Assembly (NCBI GenBank): GCA_964472855.1
Contig: CAYYMJ010000016.1
Span: forward strand, 1-53,297
Reading direction: 5' to 3'
Length of the DNA stretch: 53,297 bases
Source: Tranquillimonas sp964472855
GTDB taxonomy: Bacteria > Pseudomonadota > Alphaproteobacteria > Rhodobacterales > Rhodobacteraceae
This document shows, piece by piece, positions 25,230-34,993 of the stretch; within the stretch, counting starts at the first letter, position 1; each line of letters opens with the position of its first letter. The notes under the pieces were generated by a model. That model worked only from the letters and a program-made list of their open reading frames with translations, ran no database searches and was not told the DNA's origin. The position numbers and the translations under genes were made by a program.

Positions 25230-25898
25230 CTAGCCGGCAATCCCCAGATGGTCGCGGATGAAGGCCAGCGCCAGCGACAGGCCGTCTGGCGCGATGCCAT
25301 GGCCGACGCCCTTCGAGACATGCGTTATAACGTCGAACCCGGCCGCGCGCAGCGCCTCTTCGGCGGCAGGCAGCGACGCGGGCGGCACGACATCGTCGCT
25401 GTCGCCATGCACCAGCAGGATGGGCGGGTGGCTCACCGCCTCGTCCGCCAGCCGTTCCGGCGCCATCAGCCGCCCCGAAAACCCGACGACGGCACCCAGC
25501 GGCTCAAAGCGGCGCGGCGCGACCTCGAGGCTCAGCATCGTGCCTTGCGAAAAGCCGAAAAGCACCAGTTTCTCGGGCGCTAGCCCCTCGTCTTGAAGCA
25601 CGCCGTCGAGAAAGGCGTTCAAGTCGTCCGCCGATTGCTTCAGCCCGGCCTCGGCCGCCTCGGGCGCCGATCCGTCGATCCACGGGATAGCAAACCACTG
25701 GAACCCCATGGGGTTGGCGGCGCTGGGTTCCGGGGCGTTCGGGGCATAAAAGGCGGTGCCGGGCAGATGGGGCGCCAATGGGTCGGACAGGCCCAGAAGG
25801 TCGGCGCCGTCAGCGCCATAACCGTGCACGAAGACCACGGCCGAGGTGGCCCTGCCTTTGGCGGCGCCGCGCCGGTCGCTGTTCAGTTTCCGCGTCAT
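25230..25898 (-). CDS. alpha/beta-hydrolase, phospholipase/carboxylesterase family
   Basis: A 222-residue serine hydrolase of the YpfH/acyl-protein-thioesterase-like group. VVFVHGYGADGADLL precedes the nucleophile motif FGFSQGTM (Ser near 118); the Asp is in VHGDSDDVVP and the His in GVGHGIAP, giving a full triad. No signal peptide, so cytosolic. Substrate unknown. Start ATG 25898 overlaps the DNA glycosylase stop by 4 bp (ATGA), so it is translationally coupled to it. Confidence 0.88.
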   Translation of the reverse strand: MTRKLNSDRRGAAKGRATSAVVFVHGYGADGADLLGLSDPLAPHLPGTAFYAPNAPEPSAANPMGFQWFAIPWIDGSAPEAAEAGLKQSADDLNAFLDGVLQDEGLAPEKLVLFGFSQGTMLSLEVAPRRFEPLGAVVGFSGRLMAPERLADEAVSHPPILLVHGDSDDVVPPASLPAAEEALRAAGFDVITHVSKGVGHGIAPDGLSLALAFIRDHLGIAG

Positions 25899-26524
25899 CC
25901 CAGTCCCTCGCGTTGCTTGACCAGCCGGTAGTAGGCCCACAGCAGCCGGGCCGCAACGGCCCGCCACGGCGCCCAGGCCCGCGCGATGGCCGCCATCTGG
26001 TTGTCCGAGGGCCGCGCCGCCAACGCCAACGCCACGCGCGCCGCCTCTTTCAGGGCAAGGTCGCCGGCCGGAAAGACATCGGCCCGGCCAAGGGCGGTCA
26101 ATAGGTAGATATCGCCGCTCCATGGTCCGATGCCCCGCAGGGCAACCAGCGCGTCGCGGGCGCGGGTGTTGGGCAAATCACCCAAGGCCGCAAAGTCGAA
26201 ATTCGCGTCAACTATGCCCAGCAAGCTGCTGATCTTTTGACGTGAAAGCCCAAGACGTGCCAATCCGTCGGCGCCCTGCCGCGCCACGGCGGAAACCGAG
26301 GTGACCTTTGCGGCATCCATGCGCGCCACGATCGCCGCTGCCGACGCCACCGAAACCTGCTGACCGGCGATGATGTCGCGCAGGGCGACAAACCCGGCCG
26401 GGCGCCGGCGCAACGGCGGCAGGCCGGTGGCCGCATAGACGGCGGCAAGACGTGGGTCGGCCGCCGCCAGCCAGTCGCAGCCCTCGCGAACGCAGTCGGG
26501 TGTTGCGATGATCCGCCCCGTCAC
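25895..26524 (-). CDS. DNA-3-methyladenine glycosylase II-like (HhH-GPD)
   Basis: A 209-residue base-excision repair glycosylase. The helix-hairpin-helix ALRGIGPWSGDIYLL and the catalytic Asp in FPAGDLALKEA are intact. It lacks the N-terminal domain of E. coli AlkA and the 4Fe-4S loop of Nth/MutY, as in short AlkA-like enzymes. It removes alkylated purines. It sits between cobK, whose stop overlaps its start by 4 bp, and the esterase. Its place in a cobalamin operon looks like chance co-transcription. Confidence 0.9.
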   Translation of the reverse strand: MTGRIIATPDCVREGCDWLAAADPRLAAVYAATGLPPLRRRPAGFVALRDIIAGQQVSVASAAAIVARMDAAKVTSVSAVARQGADGLARLGLSRQKISSLLGIVDANFDFAALGDLPNTRARDALVALRGIGPWSGDIYLLTALGRADVFPAGDLALKEAARVALALAARPSDNQMAAIARAWAPWRAVAARLLWAYYRLVKQREGLG

Positions 26525-27255
26525 GTCAGCGCCCGCACCCAGTTCAGCGCCGCGGCAACATCAGCGACGCGCGCGCAGTCGGGCGGATCCGGGCGCCGGA
26601 TCATGGCCACCGGCAGCCCGAGGGTGCGGGCCGCCGTCAGCTTGGGGCGGCTGGCCGCGCCGCCGGCGTTGCGCGTGACCAGCCAGTTGATGCCAAGCTG
26701 GCCGAACAACGCCGTCTCGCCGTCAACCGTGAACGGCCCGCGACCATCGAGGAAACGCCCCCCGGGCAAGGGAAAGGGGCTGTCGGCAGGGTCGATGCGG
26801 CGCACGATCAGCTCGCGCCCGCCCATGTTGGCATAGCGTTCGACCGTCTGCGGCCCGGTGGCCACAAACACCCGTGCGCCGCCCGGAATGACCGTCGCCG
26901 CATCCTCTTCGGCATCAACGTCGACCCAGCGGTCACCTGCAACCGGCAGCCATGGGGGGCGCAAAAGCAGCAGATGCGGCAGCGCCAGGTCGGCGCAAAT
27001 CCGCGCGGTGCGATCTGTTATTCTGACGGCATAGGGGTGCGTTGCGTCAAGAACTGCATGTATTTGCTGTTCGTGCAGATAGCGCTGAAACCCGGTGTCG
27101 CCGCCAAACCCGCCAACCCGCGTGGCAATGCCCTGCCGGGCCGGCGTGCGGGTGGTTCCGGCCAACGAGGCGGTGGCGGTCACACCCGGCATCGTGGCAA
27201 GCTGTGTCGCGATGTCGCGGGCCTCGGACGTGCCGGCCAGCAGCAGCAGGTTCAT
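26521..27255 (-). CDS. cobK: precorrin-6A reductase
   Basis: A 244-residue enzyme reducing (cobalt-)precorrin-6A in corrin synthesis. Signatures: LLLAGTSEARDIA at the N-terminus, LDATHPYAVRITD near residue 70, and LVTRNAGGAASRPKLTAAR near 205. The ATG at 27255 overlaps the cbiD stop. Together with cbiD it covers neighbouring steps of ring contraction and methylation; the remaining cob genes are outside the window. Confidence 0.93.
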   Translation of the reverse strand: MNLLLLAGTSEARDIATQLATMPGVTATASLAGTTRTPARQGIATRVGGFGGDTGFQRYLHEQQIHAVLDATHPYAVRITDRTARICADLALPHLLLLRPPWLPVAGDRWVDVDAEEDAATVIPGGARVFVATGPQTVERYANMGGRELIVRRIDPADSPFPLPGGRFLDGRGPFTVDGETALFGQLGINWLVTRNAGGAASRPKLTAARTLGLPVAMIRRPDPPDCARVADVAAALNWVRALT

Positions 27256-28304
27256 CGCGGGCCGGCCTTGGCCAGGATGGTGCCCACACGGTCGCACACG
27301 ACCACATCAGCCACGATGGCGGCCGGGCCGATCATGGCTGTCACCGTGTCCAGCGCCTGCCGGGCAATCGTATCGGCCAGTGGCGCGCCGGCGATGTCGA
27401 GCGCCTGCAGCACGGTGCCCGCGTCCGCCACGCCGGGCACGCCGCAATCGGCCGCCAGTCGCGCCATGTCGACGGTCGAGCGGGCCGAGTGCAGGTCGCG
27501 CGCGCCCTGCCCCAGCTTGGCCAGCTTGGCCGGCCCGCCGCCGATGGTCAGCCGCCCCACCGGATGACGCACCAGATAGCCGATCAGCCCGCCGGCAAAG
27601 TCGCCCATGTCCAGCATCGCGCCTTCGGGCAGGCTATGAAGGCGCTGCACCGCCGCCTCGCTTTGCGCCCCGGTGCAGCCGGCGACATGGCCCAACCCCT
27701 CGGCGCGGGCCACGTCGATGCCCCGCTGGATCGAGGCGATCCAGGCGCTGCATGAAAACGGCCGCACAATGCCGGTGGTGCCCAGAACAGACAGCCCGCC
27801 GACGATGCCAAGCCGGGGGTTCCACGTCTTTCTTGCCAGTTCGGCGCCGCCCGTCACCGACACCGTTACCGCAACATCGGGCGCGCGCCCGCAGTCGCCG
27901 GCCAGTTCGGCCACGACCTCTTCCATCATCTTGCGCGGCACCGGGTTGATCGCGGGTTCGCCCACGGCGATGGGCAGGCCGGGCTTGGTTATCGTGCCGA
28001 CGCCGTCGCCGGCCAGAAAGCGCACCCCACCCGCCGATGCCGCGACCCGGACCCTGATTTCGGCGCCATGGGTGACGTCGGGGTCGTCGCCGGCGTCCTT
28101 GATGACCGCCGCCTCGGCCCAGTCATCGCCCACGTGCAGGGCGGCGATGGCAAAGTCGGGGCATTCGCCGCGCGGCAGCCTGATGGTCACGGTCGCGGCG
28201 GGTTGCCCGGTCCACAGGGCCGTCAGGGCCGCCTTGAGGGCGGCCGTTGCGCAGGCGCCGGTTGTCCATCCGCGGCGCAGGGGTTGTTCGGGCGGGGCCG
28301 TCAT
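27252..28304 (-). CDS. cbiD: cobalt-precorrin-5B C1-methyltransferase
   Basis: A 350-residue CbiD-family SAM-dependent methyltransferase. The starting motif LRRGWTTGACATAALKAAL and the later GLSVLGTTGIVRPFSCSAW are characteristic. CbiD is often taken as a marker of the anaerobic corrin pathway, but alphaproteobacteria with otherwise Cob-type genes also carry it. It is divergent from cobA with 93 bp between the starts. I looked for a cobalamin riboswitch in that gap and saw none. Confidence 0.95.
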   Translation of the reverse strand: MTAPPEQPLRRGWTTGACATAALKAALTALWTGQPAATVTIRLPRGECPDFAIAALHVGDDWAEAAVIKDAGDDPDVTHGAEIRVRVAASAGGVRFLAGDGVGTITKPGLPIAVGEPAINPVPRKMMEEVVAELAGDCGRAPDVAVTVSVTGGAELARKTWNPRLGIVGGLSVLGTTGIVRPFSCSAWIASIQRGIDVARAEGLGHVAGCTGAQSEAAVQRLHSLPEGAMLDMGDFAGGLIGYLVRHPVGRLTIGGGPAKLAKLGQGARDLHSARSTVDMARLAADCGVPGVADAGTVLQALDIAGAPLADTIARQALDTVTAMIGPAAIVADVVVCDRVGTILAKAGPR

Positions 28305-28397
28305 GCCGGGACTATAGGCGCCCGCGTGCCCTGCGCAATTGCCCGGCTGGCGTGGCTGGCTCTTTTCCGGCTGCGCGCTTGCGGTCATAACGGCGTC

Positions 28398-29246
28398 ATG
28401 AGCGAATCTGTGCACATGCCGGGCGCCGACTGGCCCGAATTTCGCCCCGGGTGGGTGTGGCTTTGCGGCGCCGGACCCGGCGACCCGGGCCTTGTGACGC
28501 TGCATGGGCTGAATGCGCTGCGGCAGGCGGATGTCGTTGTCCATGACGCGCTGGTCAACCCGGACATTCTGACCTGGGCCGACGGTGCCGAGATTGTCTA
28601 TGCCGGCAAGCGTGGCGGCAAGCCGTCGCCGTCGCAGCGCGACATTTCGCTGAAGCTGATCGAGCTTGCGCGTCAGGGCCGGCGCATCCTGCGGCTGAAG
28701 GGCGGCGACCCGTTCGTGTTCGGTCGCGGCGGGGAAGAGGCGCTGACGCTGATCGGGGCCGGCATCCCGGTGCGCGTGATCCCCGGCATTTCGGCCGGAA
28801 TCGGGGGGCTGGCGTCGGCCGGCATCCCGGTGACGCACCGCGATATCAACCAGTCGGTTACCTTCGTGACCGGCCACGACCAGACCGGGCAAACCCCCGG
28901 CGCGCTGGACTGGGGCGCGATTGCCCGCGCCTCGGAAACGGTGGTCATCTACATGGGCATGAAACACGCCGCCACTATCGCCAACGCGCTGATGGCCGGC
29001 GGCCGCGCCGCTGACGAACCGGTCGCCGTGGTGTGCGACGCCACCCTGCCGGCCGAGCGGGTTCTGGAAACGACGCTGGGCTGCCTTGCCGCCGACCTGG
29101 ACACCGGCGACTGGGCGCCGCCGGCGATTTTGTGCGTGGGGCGCGCGGTGCTGTTGCGACATACGCTGGACTGGGCCGCCGTGGCGCGCGGCGTTGCCCC
29201 CCTTGCGCGCAACCCGCTGGGCGGCCCCGCCCCGACCAGCGCCTGA
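28398..29246 (+). CDS. cobA: uroporphyrinogen-III C-methyltransferase
   Basis: A 282-residue SUMT that methylates uroporphyrinogen III at C2 and C7 to precorrin-2, the branch point to cobalamin and siroheme. Motifs: LCGAGPGDPGLVTLHGL near residue 23, VYAGKRGGKPSPSQ, LRLKGGDPFVFGRGGEE and VIPGISAGIGG. It is single-domain, without the CysG N-terminal part. The gene runs directly into cobB (5-bp gap). Confidence 0.95.
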   Translation: MSESVHMPGADWPEFRPGWVWLCGAGPGDPGLVTLHGLNALRQADVVVHDALVNPDILTWADGAEIVYAGKRGGKPSPSQRDISLKLIELARQGRRILRLKGGDPFVFGRGGEEALTLIGAGIPVRVIPGISAGIGGLASAGIPVTHRDINQSVTFVTGHDQTGQTPGALDWGAIARASETVVIYMGMKHAATIANALMAGGRAADEPVAVVCDATLPAERVLETTLGCLAADLDTGDWAPPAILCVGRAVLLRHTLDWAAVARGVAPLARNPLGGPAPTSA

Positions 29247-29251
29247 ACGCG

Positions 29252-30544
29252 GTGGCTGTTGCGCAACCGGGGCGCGGCCTGCTGGTGTCAGCGACATCAA
29301 GCGGGGCTGGCAAAACGCTGATAACGCTGGGGCTTCAACGGGCGATGGCCCTGGCCGGGCACCGGGTGCGCGGTGCCAAATCCGGGCCTGACTTTATTGA
29401 TCCGCGCTTTCATCAGGCCGCGACCGGGCGGGCCTCGGTCAACCTCGACGCATGGGCGATGCGGCCCGCGCGTCTGCGGGCGCTGGCGGCCGGTCCGGGG
29501 CTGCTGGTTGCCGAAGGCGCGATGGGCCTTTTCGACGGTGCCCCGCCCGACGGCCGGGGATCGTCGGCCGATCTGGCGGCGGCGCTGGGCCTGCCGGTGC
29601 TGCTGATCGTCGATGCTGGGCGCATGTCGCAGTCGGTGCTGCCGCTGGTGGCGGGGTTTGCCGGGCATGACCGACGGATCAGCGTGGGCGGTGTCATCCT
29701 GAACCGCGTGGGATCGGCCCGGCACGAACGCATCCTGCGCCACGCCCTGTCGCCGCTGCCCGTCCCGGTTCTGGGCGCAATTCCGCGGCTTGACGACCTG
29801 CACCTGCCGTCGCGCCATCTGGGGCTGTTGCAGGCGGGCGAGACCGATGCGCTGGATGCCTTCATCGACCGGGCCGCGACAATTTGCGCCGCGCATGTGG
29901 ACCTTGGGGCGATTTTGACCCTGGCCGAGCCGATGGCGCCTGCGCCGACACGCCCGCTGTCCCCGCCGCCGGCCCGCACCATTGCGCTGGCCGACGACAT
30001 TGCCTTTTCGTTTTCCTACCCGCATCTGTTGGACGACTGGCAGGCCGCTGGCGCCGAGATACGCCGCTTTTCCCCGCTGCGAAACGACCCCGTGCCCCCG
30101 GCCGATCTGGTGTTTCTGCCCGGTGGCTATCCGGAACTGCACGCCGCGCGCCTGTCGCTGGCCGATGTGTTCTTGAACAGCTTGCGAAACGCGGCGCAAC
30201 AGGCGGATATCTATGGAGAATGTGGCGGATACATGGTGCTGGGCGAGGGGCTGGTCGACGCCGACGGAACCCGCCACGCCATGGCCGGATTGCTGCCGCT
30301 GGAAACAAGCTTTGCCGACACCAGGCTGCATCTGGGCTATCGCCGGGTCAGTGCCGCTGGCGGCAGCTTTCCGGGGACGTGGGCCGCGCACGAGTTTCAC
30401 TATTCCACCGCCCTGTCCGAGCGTGGCCCCCGCCTGTTTCAGGCCGAAGATGCCGAGGGCAACCGGCTGGAGCCCATGGGTCTGATCCGGGGCCGGGTTT
30501 CGGGCAGTTACGCGCATTTGATCGACCGCTTTTCTTCGCCCTGA
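29252..30544 (+). CDS. cobB: cobyrinate a,c-diamide synthase
   Basis: A 430-residue ATP-dependent amidotransferase that amidates the a and c side chains of (hydrogeno)byrinate. The N-terminal P-loop-like SATSSGAGKT lies near residue 16 and SGPDFIDPRFH follows; the C-terminal glutaminase domain has the nucleophile Cys in IYGECGGYMVLGEG. No ATG fits before the P-loop, so the start is taken as GTG 29252. Likely co-transcribed with cobA. Confidence 0.93.
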   Translation: MAVAQPGRGLLVSATSSGAGKTLITLGLQRAMALAGHRVRGAKSGPDFIDPRFHQAATGRASVNLDAWAMRPARLRALAAGPGLLVAEGAMGLFDGAPPDGRGSSADLAAALGLPVLLIVDAGRMSQSVLPLVAGFAGHDRRISVGGVILNRVGSARHERILRHALSPLPVPVLGAIPRLDDLHLPSRHLGLLQAGETDALDAFIDRAATICAAHVDLGAILTLAEPMAPAPTRPLSPPPARTIALADDIAFSFSYPHLLDDWQAAGAEIRRFSPLRNDPVPPADLVFLPGGYPELHAARLSLADVFLNSLRNAAQQADIYGECGGYMVLGEGLVDADGTRHAMAGLLPLETSFADTRLHLGYRRVSAAGGSFPGTWAAHEFHYSTALSERGPRLFQAEDAEGNRLEPMGLIRGRVSGSYAHLIDRFSSP

Positions 30545-30564
30545 TCCGGGCGTAAGGGGCGGGC

Positions 30565-31803
30565 ATGTCCTTGCTTTCCGGGTTGCCGGCCGAAACCCGG
30601 CGCAATATTCCGCTGCTGTTTTTCGCTCAGGCGTTTCTGGGCGCGCAGATGTCGATGGTGTTTATCGTCGGCGGACTGGCCGGGCAGTCGCTGGCGCCCA
30701 ACATCTGCTGGGCAACGCTGCCGATTTCGCTGATCGTTCTGGGCTCGATGCTGACAGCGCAACCGCTGGCCGCCTTCATGCAGCGCCGCGGCCGCCGGGC
30801 CGGATTTCTGGTGGGGGCCGGGGCCGGAGCGTTGGGCGGCATGGTGGGCGCGGCGGGCTTGTGGACCGGCAATTTCTGGCTGTTTTCGTCCGCATCACTT
30901 CTGACCGGCATCTACATGTCGGCGCAGGGATTTTTCCGGTTCGCCGCCGCCGAATCCGCGCCCGAAAGCTTTCGCCCAAAGGCGATTTCATACGTCCTTG
31001 CCGGCGGCCTTCTGGCGGCGGTCATCGGCCCGCAGCTGGTCAAGCTGACCGCCGACGCCATGGCCATCACCTTTCTGGGCACCTACGCCGCGGCGGTGGT
31101 GCTGAACGTGGCGGGCTCGGGGCTGTTCCTGTTTCTGGTGCGCCCCGCACGGGCCACGGTCGACCCGGCCACGGCACCGGCGGGGCGCAGCCGCTGGCAG
31201 TTGCTGACAACGCCACGGGTGCTGGTGGCCATCATCTGCGCCATGGTCAGCTATTCGCTGATGAACCTGGTGATGACGTCGGCGCCGCTGGCGGTGGTTG
31301 GTTGCGGTTTTACCAAGGCCAACGCCGCCGACGTGGTCAGCGCCCACGTGCTGGCCATGTTCGTGCCGTCGTTCTTTACCGGCCACCTGATTGCCCGCTT
31401 CGGGGTCAGGCGCATCATCGCCACCGGCCTGGCCATTCTGGGTTCGGCCGGTGCCGTCGGGCTGGCCGGGGTCGAGCTGGGCAACTTCTTTGGCACGCTG
31501 GTGTTGCTGGGCGTGGGCTGGAATTTCGGGTTTATCGGCGCCACCACCATGCTGGCCAACGCCCACCGCCCGGAAGAGGCCGGGCGCGTGCAGGGGCTGA
31601 ACGACATGATCGTCTTTGGCTTTGTCACGCTGACGTCATTCGCGTCCGGCGGGCTGATGAACTGCGCGGGCGGCACCCCACAGGAAGGCTGGGCAGCGGT
31701 GAACCTTGCCATGCTTCCGCTTTTGACGCTGGCGGGCGCGACGCTGATCTGGCTTTGGCTGCACCCGGACCGGGACGCGGCTTTCAGCGGGAACAAGGCC
31801 TGA
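30565..31803 (+). CDS. MFS transporter
   Basis: A 412-residue, 12-TM major facilitator protein. A motif-A-like loop is seen as AFMQRRGRRAGFLVG after TM2. It is distinct from the Bcr/CflA exporter at 11.9 kb. Substrate unknown. It starts 20 bp after cobB on the same strand, so a role in cobalt or corrinoid transport is conceivable, but no sequence feature shows it. It converges on holC with 10 bp between the stops. Confidence 0.82.
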   Translation: MSLLSGLPAETRRNIPLLFFAQAFLGAQMSMVFIVGGLAGQSLAPNICWATLPISLIVLGSMLTAQPLAAFMQRRGRRAGFLVGAGAGALGGMVGAAGLWTGNFWLFSSASLLTGIYMSAQGFFRFAAAESAPESFRPKAISYVLAGGLLAAVIGPQLVKLTADAMAITFLGTYAAAVVLNVAGSGLFLFLVRPARATVDPATAPAGRSRWQLLTTPRVLVAIICAMVSYSLMNLVMTSAPLAVVGCGFTKANAADVVSAHVLAMFVPSFFTGHLIARFGVRRIIATGLAILGSAGAVGLAGVELGNFFGTLVLLGVGWNFGFIGATTMLANAHRPEEAGRVQGLNDMIVFGFVTLTSFASGGLMNCAGGTPQEGWAAVNLAMLPLLTLAGATLIWLWLHPDRDAAFSGNKA

Positions 31804-31813
31804 AACCGGGCTC

Positions 31814-32266
31814 TTACGCCTCGGCCTTCATCTGCCACTTGCCGTTGTCTTCGGCCCAATATTGCGCGCTGACACCGGCGCCGGTCAGGGCGCGCCACTG
31901 ACTGCGCGCCTTGTCCAGACCGGGGCCCGAGTTGCCGTCGAACAGGATGCAGGCGCGTTGCAGCGCCGTCACTTCGTCAGGGGCAATGTCGGCGCCGTCG
32001 ACGCTGATCACGCAGGCCGGCTGGTTCGCGGCCGCGACCGACAGAGTCAGCAGAACCGGCTGGTCGCCGTCATGGGGCCCCCCGGCCAGCCCGTGGGGCA
32101 GAAAACCCTCGCCCTGCCAAAGCGCCTGGTCCAGTTGCGCCAACCGGCGTTCGTTGGCGCCACGCACCGCCACCTGCCAGCCGGCATCGAGTGAGCGCAG
32201 CAGCAATTGCCGCAAGGCCTCGGCCAGCGGGCGGTGGGTCAGGTGATAGAAATAGGCGGCACCCAA
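31814..32266 (-). CDS. holC: DNA polymerase III chi subunit
   Basis: A 150-residue HolC. The N-terminal AAYFYHLTHRPLAEALRQLL is typical; chi links the clamp loader to SSB. The start is a TTG at 32266, 6 bp after the pepA stop, because the conserved N-terminal strand begins at once. pepA-holC on one strand, divergent from lptF-lptG on the other, is the same arrangement as in E. coli. Confidence 0.9.
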   Translation of the reverse strand: MGAAYFYHLTHRPLAEALRQLLLRSLDAGWQVAVRGANERRLAQLDQALWQGEGFLPHGLAGGPHDGDQPVLLTLSVAAANQPACVISVDGADIAPDEVTALQRACILFDGNSGPGLDKARSQWRALTGAGVSAQYWAEDNGKWQMKAEA

Positions 32267-32272
32267 GGGCGG

Positions 32273-33739
32273 TTACTCGCTTTCGTAATTGTCGCGGATC
32301 AGCCGGTTCAGCGCCAGAACACCCCAGCCCGTCGCGCCCTTGGGGGCATAGGGGCTGTCGGACGCCTGCGCGACGCCGGCGATGTCGAGGTGAATCCACG
32401 GCACGTCATCCTTGACGAAACGCTGCAGGAACTCGGCCGCAGTCGAGGCGCCGGCCGGCCGGCCGCCGACGTTCCTGACATCGGCCTTGTCGGATTTGAG
32501 CAGCTTGGCATAGCCCTTGCCCAGCGGCATGCGCCACGCGCCTTCGCCTTCGGCTCCGGCTGCTTTAAGAAACGCGCCGCACAGCTTGTCATCATTGGAA
32601 AAAACACCGGCGTTGTCATGCCCGATCGCAATGATGATGGCGCCAGTCAGGGTGGCAAGGTCGATCATGCCGACCGGGGCGAAACGCTCTTGCGCATACC
32701 ACATGACATCGCACAGAACCAACCGGCCCTCGGCATCGGTGTTGATGACCTCGACGGTGTCGCCCTTCATCGACGTGACAATGTCGCCGGGGCGTTGGGC
32801 GCGGCCGTCGGGCATGTTCTCGACCAGCCCCACCAGCCCCACGACATTGGCGCGGGCCTTGCGCAGGGCCAGCGCCTTCATCACCCCGGCCACCGTGCCG
32901 GCGCCGCCCATGTCCATGGTCATGTCTTCCATGCCCTGGGCCGGCTTGATGCTGATGCCGCCGGTGTCGAAACACACGCCCTTGCCCACCAGTGCCAACG
33001 GCGCGCCGGTGCCGCCGTTCCACTGCATGACCACAACCTTCGACGGGCTCTCGCTGCCTTGACCGACCGCCAGCAAGGTGCGCATGCCCAGCTTTTCAAG
33101 CTGATCCTCGTCAAGGATCTCGACCGACACGCCCAGATCTGACAGCGCCGCCAACTGGTCGGCAAAGGCGCTGGTGGTCAGCACGTTGGCGGGTGCCGAT
33201 ACGAGGTCGCGGGTCAGAAACACGCCTTCGGCCATGGCGCGCGCATTGTCAGCGTCGCCTTGCAAGGCGTCGGGATCATTGGCATAAACCGTAATCTCGC
33301 CGAACCCTTCCCGGTCGTCCCCGCCTTTCTGGTCTTCGTAGGCATAGCTGCGCAGCACCGTCCCCAGCATGATGTCGGCCATGCCCCGCTGGGTGGGGCC
33401 GGCCAGATGCAGCGGTTGGCGTTTGGCCGCGGCGGCGATGCCGACGCCGGCCTTGCGCGCCGTCTCGCCCCGGGCGCCGGCGCCAAGGCGCACGATCCGC
33501 AGCTTTGACGCGGCCATGCCCGTCGGGAAGGCAATGTCGATGCCCTCGCCCTCGGCCAGCTTGTCAAAAGCCGGCGCGGCAACCGCCCGCTCTACCGCGC
33601 CCTTGGTCAACCGGTTGGCCCGGCGCGCCACCTGCGACAGCTTGCCATCAGGCGTGGCGAAAACGGCCACCAGCCCCTCGGCCGTGGCAATGGCGTCAAG
33701 ATCGGTTGCGAGAAGGTTGATGCGGGGCGGCGTGGTCAT
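32273..33739 (-). CDS. pepA: leucyl aminopeptidase
   Basis: A 488-residue M17 aminopeptidase. The C-terminal catalytic domain has LVGKGVCFDTGGISIKP, the two-metal signature NTDAEGRLVLCD, and the ending GATGWGVLALNRLI. It releases N-terminal residues from peptides; the E. coli homologue also binds DNA. ATG 33739 is 136 bp from the divergent lptF start, the region holding both promoters. Confidence 0.97.
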   Translation of the reverse strand: MTTPPRINLLATDLDAIATAEGLVAVFATPDGKLSQVARRANRLTKGAVERAVAAPAFDKLAEGEGIDIAFPTGMAASKLRIVRLGAGARGETARKAGVGIAAAAKRQPLHLAGPTQRGMADIMLGTVLRSYAYEDQKGGDDREGFGEITVYANDPDALQGDADNARAMAEGVFLTRDLVSAPANVLTTSAFADQLAALSDLGVSVEILDEDQLEKLGMRTLLAVGQGSESPSKVVVMQWNGGTGAPLALVGKGVCFDTGGISIKPAQGMEDMTMDMGGAGTVAGVMKALALRKARANVVGLVGLVENMPDGRAQRPGDIVTSMKGDTVEVINTDAEGRLVLCDVMWYAQERFAPVGMIDLATLTGAIIIAIGHDNAGVFSNDDKLCGAFLKAAGAEGEGAWRMPLGKGYAKLLKSDKADVRNVGGRPAGASTAAEFLQRFVKDDVPWIHLDIAGVAQASDSPYAPKGATGWGVLALNRLIRDNYESE

Positions 33740-33874
33740 GGCGGGGTCTCTCTTTGAAAATGCGGCGGTCTTGTGCCGAAACCTATATTCACACACCAGA
33801 TATGGCCAGAAGGGAGTTTCGCCACCGGGCGCGTTCGTCTAGTTTTCACAAAAGGTCGGCGCCGGGGGTATTGG

Positions 33875-34993
33875 GTGACGCGATTCGACAGATACCTGCT
33901 GTCGCAGCTTCTGTGGCTTTTCGGTTTCTTCGCGCTGGTTCTGGTGCTCGTCTACTGGGTCAACCGCGCGGTGTCTCTGTTCGACCGGCTGATCGCCAAC
34001 GGGCATTCGGCGCTGGTATTCTTGGAATTCACCGCCCTGACCCTGCCCAATGTCATCCGGCTGGTTCTGCCGGTCGCCGCCTTTGCGGCCACCGTCTATG
34101 TCACCAACCGGCTGACCAGCGAAAGCGAGCTGGTGGCGGCGCAGGCCACCGGCTATTCTCCGGCGCGGCTGGCACGCACGGTGGCGCTGTTCGGGGTCAT
34201 CGTGGCGGTGCTGGTCAGCGTTCTGGCCCATGTTCTGGTGCCCGCCGCCACCGCGCGGTTCCTGCAGCGCAGCGCCGAGATCTCGCAAAACGCCACCGCC
34301 CGCCTGTTGACCGAGGGCGAGTTTCTGTATCCCACCCCCGGCGTGACGTTCTATGTGCGCGAAATCACGCCCGAGGGCGAGTTGCGCGACATCTTCCTGT
34401 CAGACGCCCGCCACCCCGAGCGGACGCTGACCTATACCGCAACCGGCGCGGTTCTGGTGCGGCGCGACAGCGGGCCGAAACTGGTGATGTTCGAAGGCAT
34501 GGTGCAGCTTTGGCGCCCCGACAGCCAGCGGCTGACGGTGACCCGGTTTCGCGATTTCAGCGTCGATGTCGGCGAGCTGATCGACCGGTCGACGCCGGCC
34601 CGCGCCAGCCTGAGCGTGCTTGGCACCGGGGCGCTGTTGCTGACCCCGGCGGTCTCGGCGCTGCGAACCGGCACCACGGTTGCGGCCGCGCAGCAGGCCG
34701 GACATGCCCGCGTGACGCAGGCGCTGAAGGCCATCGTGGTGTCGCTGGTGGGGTTTTCGATGCTGCTGGTGGGCGGGTTCAGCCGTTTCGGCCTGTGGCG
34801 ACAGATCCTTGGTGCCACCGTGGCGGTGGTTGTGCTCGAGGCGCTGGACAACAGCCTGTCCAGCCTGGTGCGCAAGGGCGAATTGCCCTGGCCGGCACTT
34901 TACGCCCCCGCGCTTTGCGGCCTGACCCTGGCGGCGTTGCTGCTGTATCTGGCCAGCCGCGCACGGCGCGCGGTTCGCGGGGTGCCGGCGTGA
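33875..34993 (+). CDS. lptF: LPS export permease LptF
   Basis: A 372-residue permease of the LptB2FGC inner-membrane complex that extracts LPS. There are six TM segments: a pair at the start (LLWLFGFFALVLVLVYWV), one near 60-80, and three at the end, around a periplasmic beta-jellyroll. The start is taken as GTG 33875 (VTRFDRYLL) because the family begins with the RFDRY-type amphipathic helix; a GGGGGT precedes it. The longer upstream frame has no such support. The stop overlaps the lptG start by 4 bp. Confidence 0.93.
   Translation: MTRFDRYLLSQLLWLFGFFALVLVLVYWVNRAVSLFDRLIANGHSALVFLEFTALTLPNVIRLVLPVAAFAATVYVTNRLTSESELVAAQATGYSPARLARTVALFGVIVAVLVSVLAHVLVPAATARFLQRSAEISQNATARLLTEGEFLYPTPGVTFYVREITPEGELRDIFLSDARHPERTLTYTATGAVLVRRDSGPKLVMFEGMVQLWRPDSQRLTVTRFRDFSVDVGELIDRSTPARASLSVLGTGALLLTPAVSALRTGTTVAAAQQAGHARVTQALKAIVVSLVGFSMLLVGGFSRFGLWRQILGATVAVVVLEALDNSLSSLVRKGELPWPALYAPALCGLTLAALLLYLASRARRAVRGVPA

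Noticed and set aside
28305..28397. Possible cobalamin riboswitch between cbiD and cobA
   Set aside because: The gap is only 93 bp and I see no B12-box-like sequence; most of the known ~200-nt structure would not fit.
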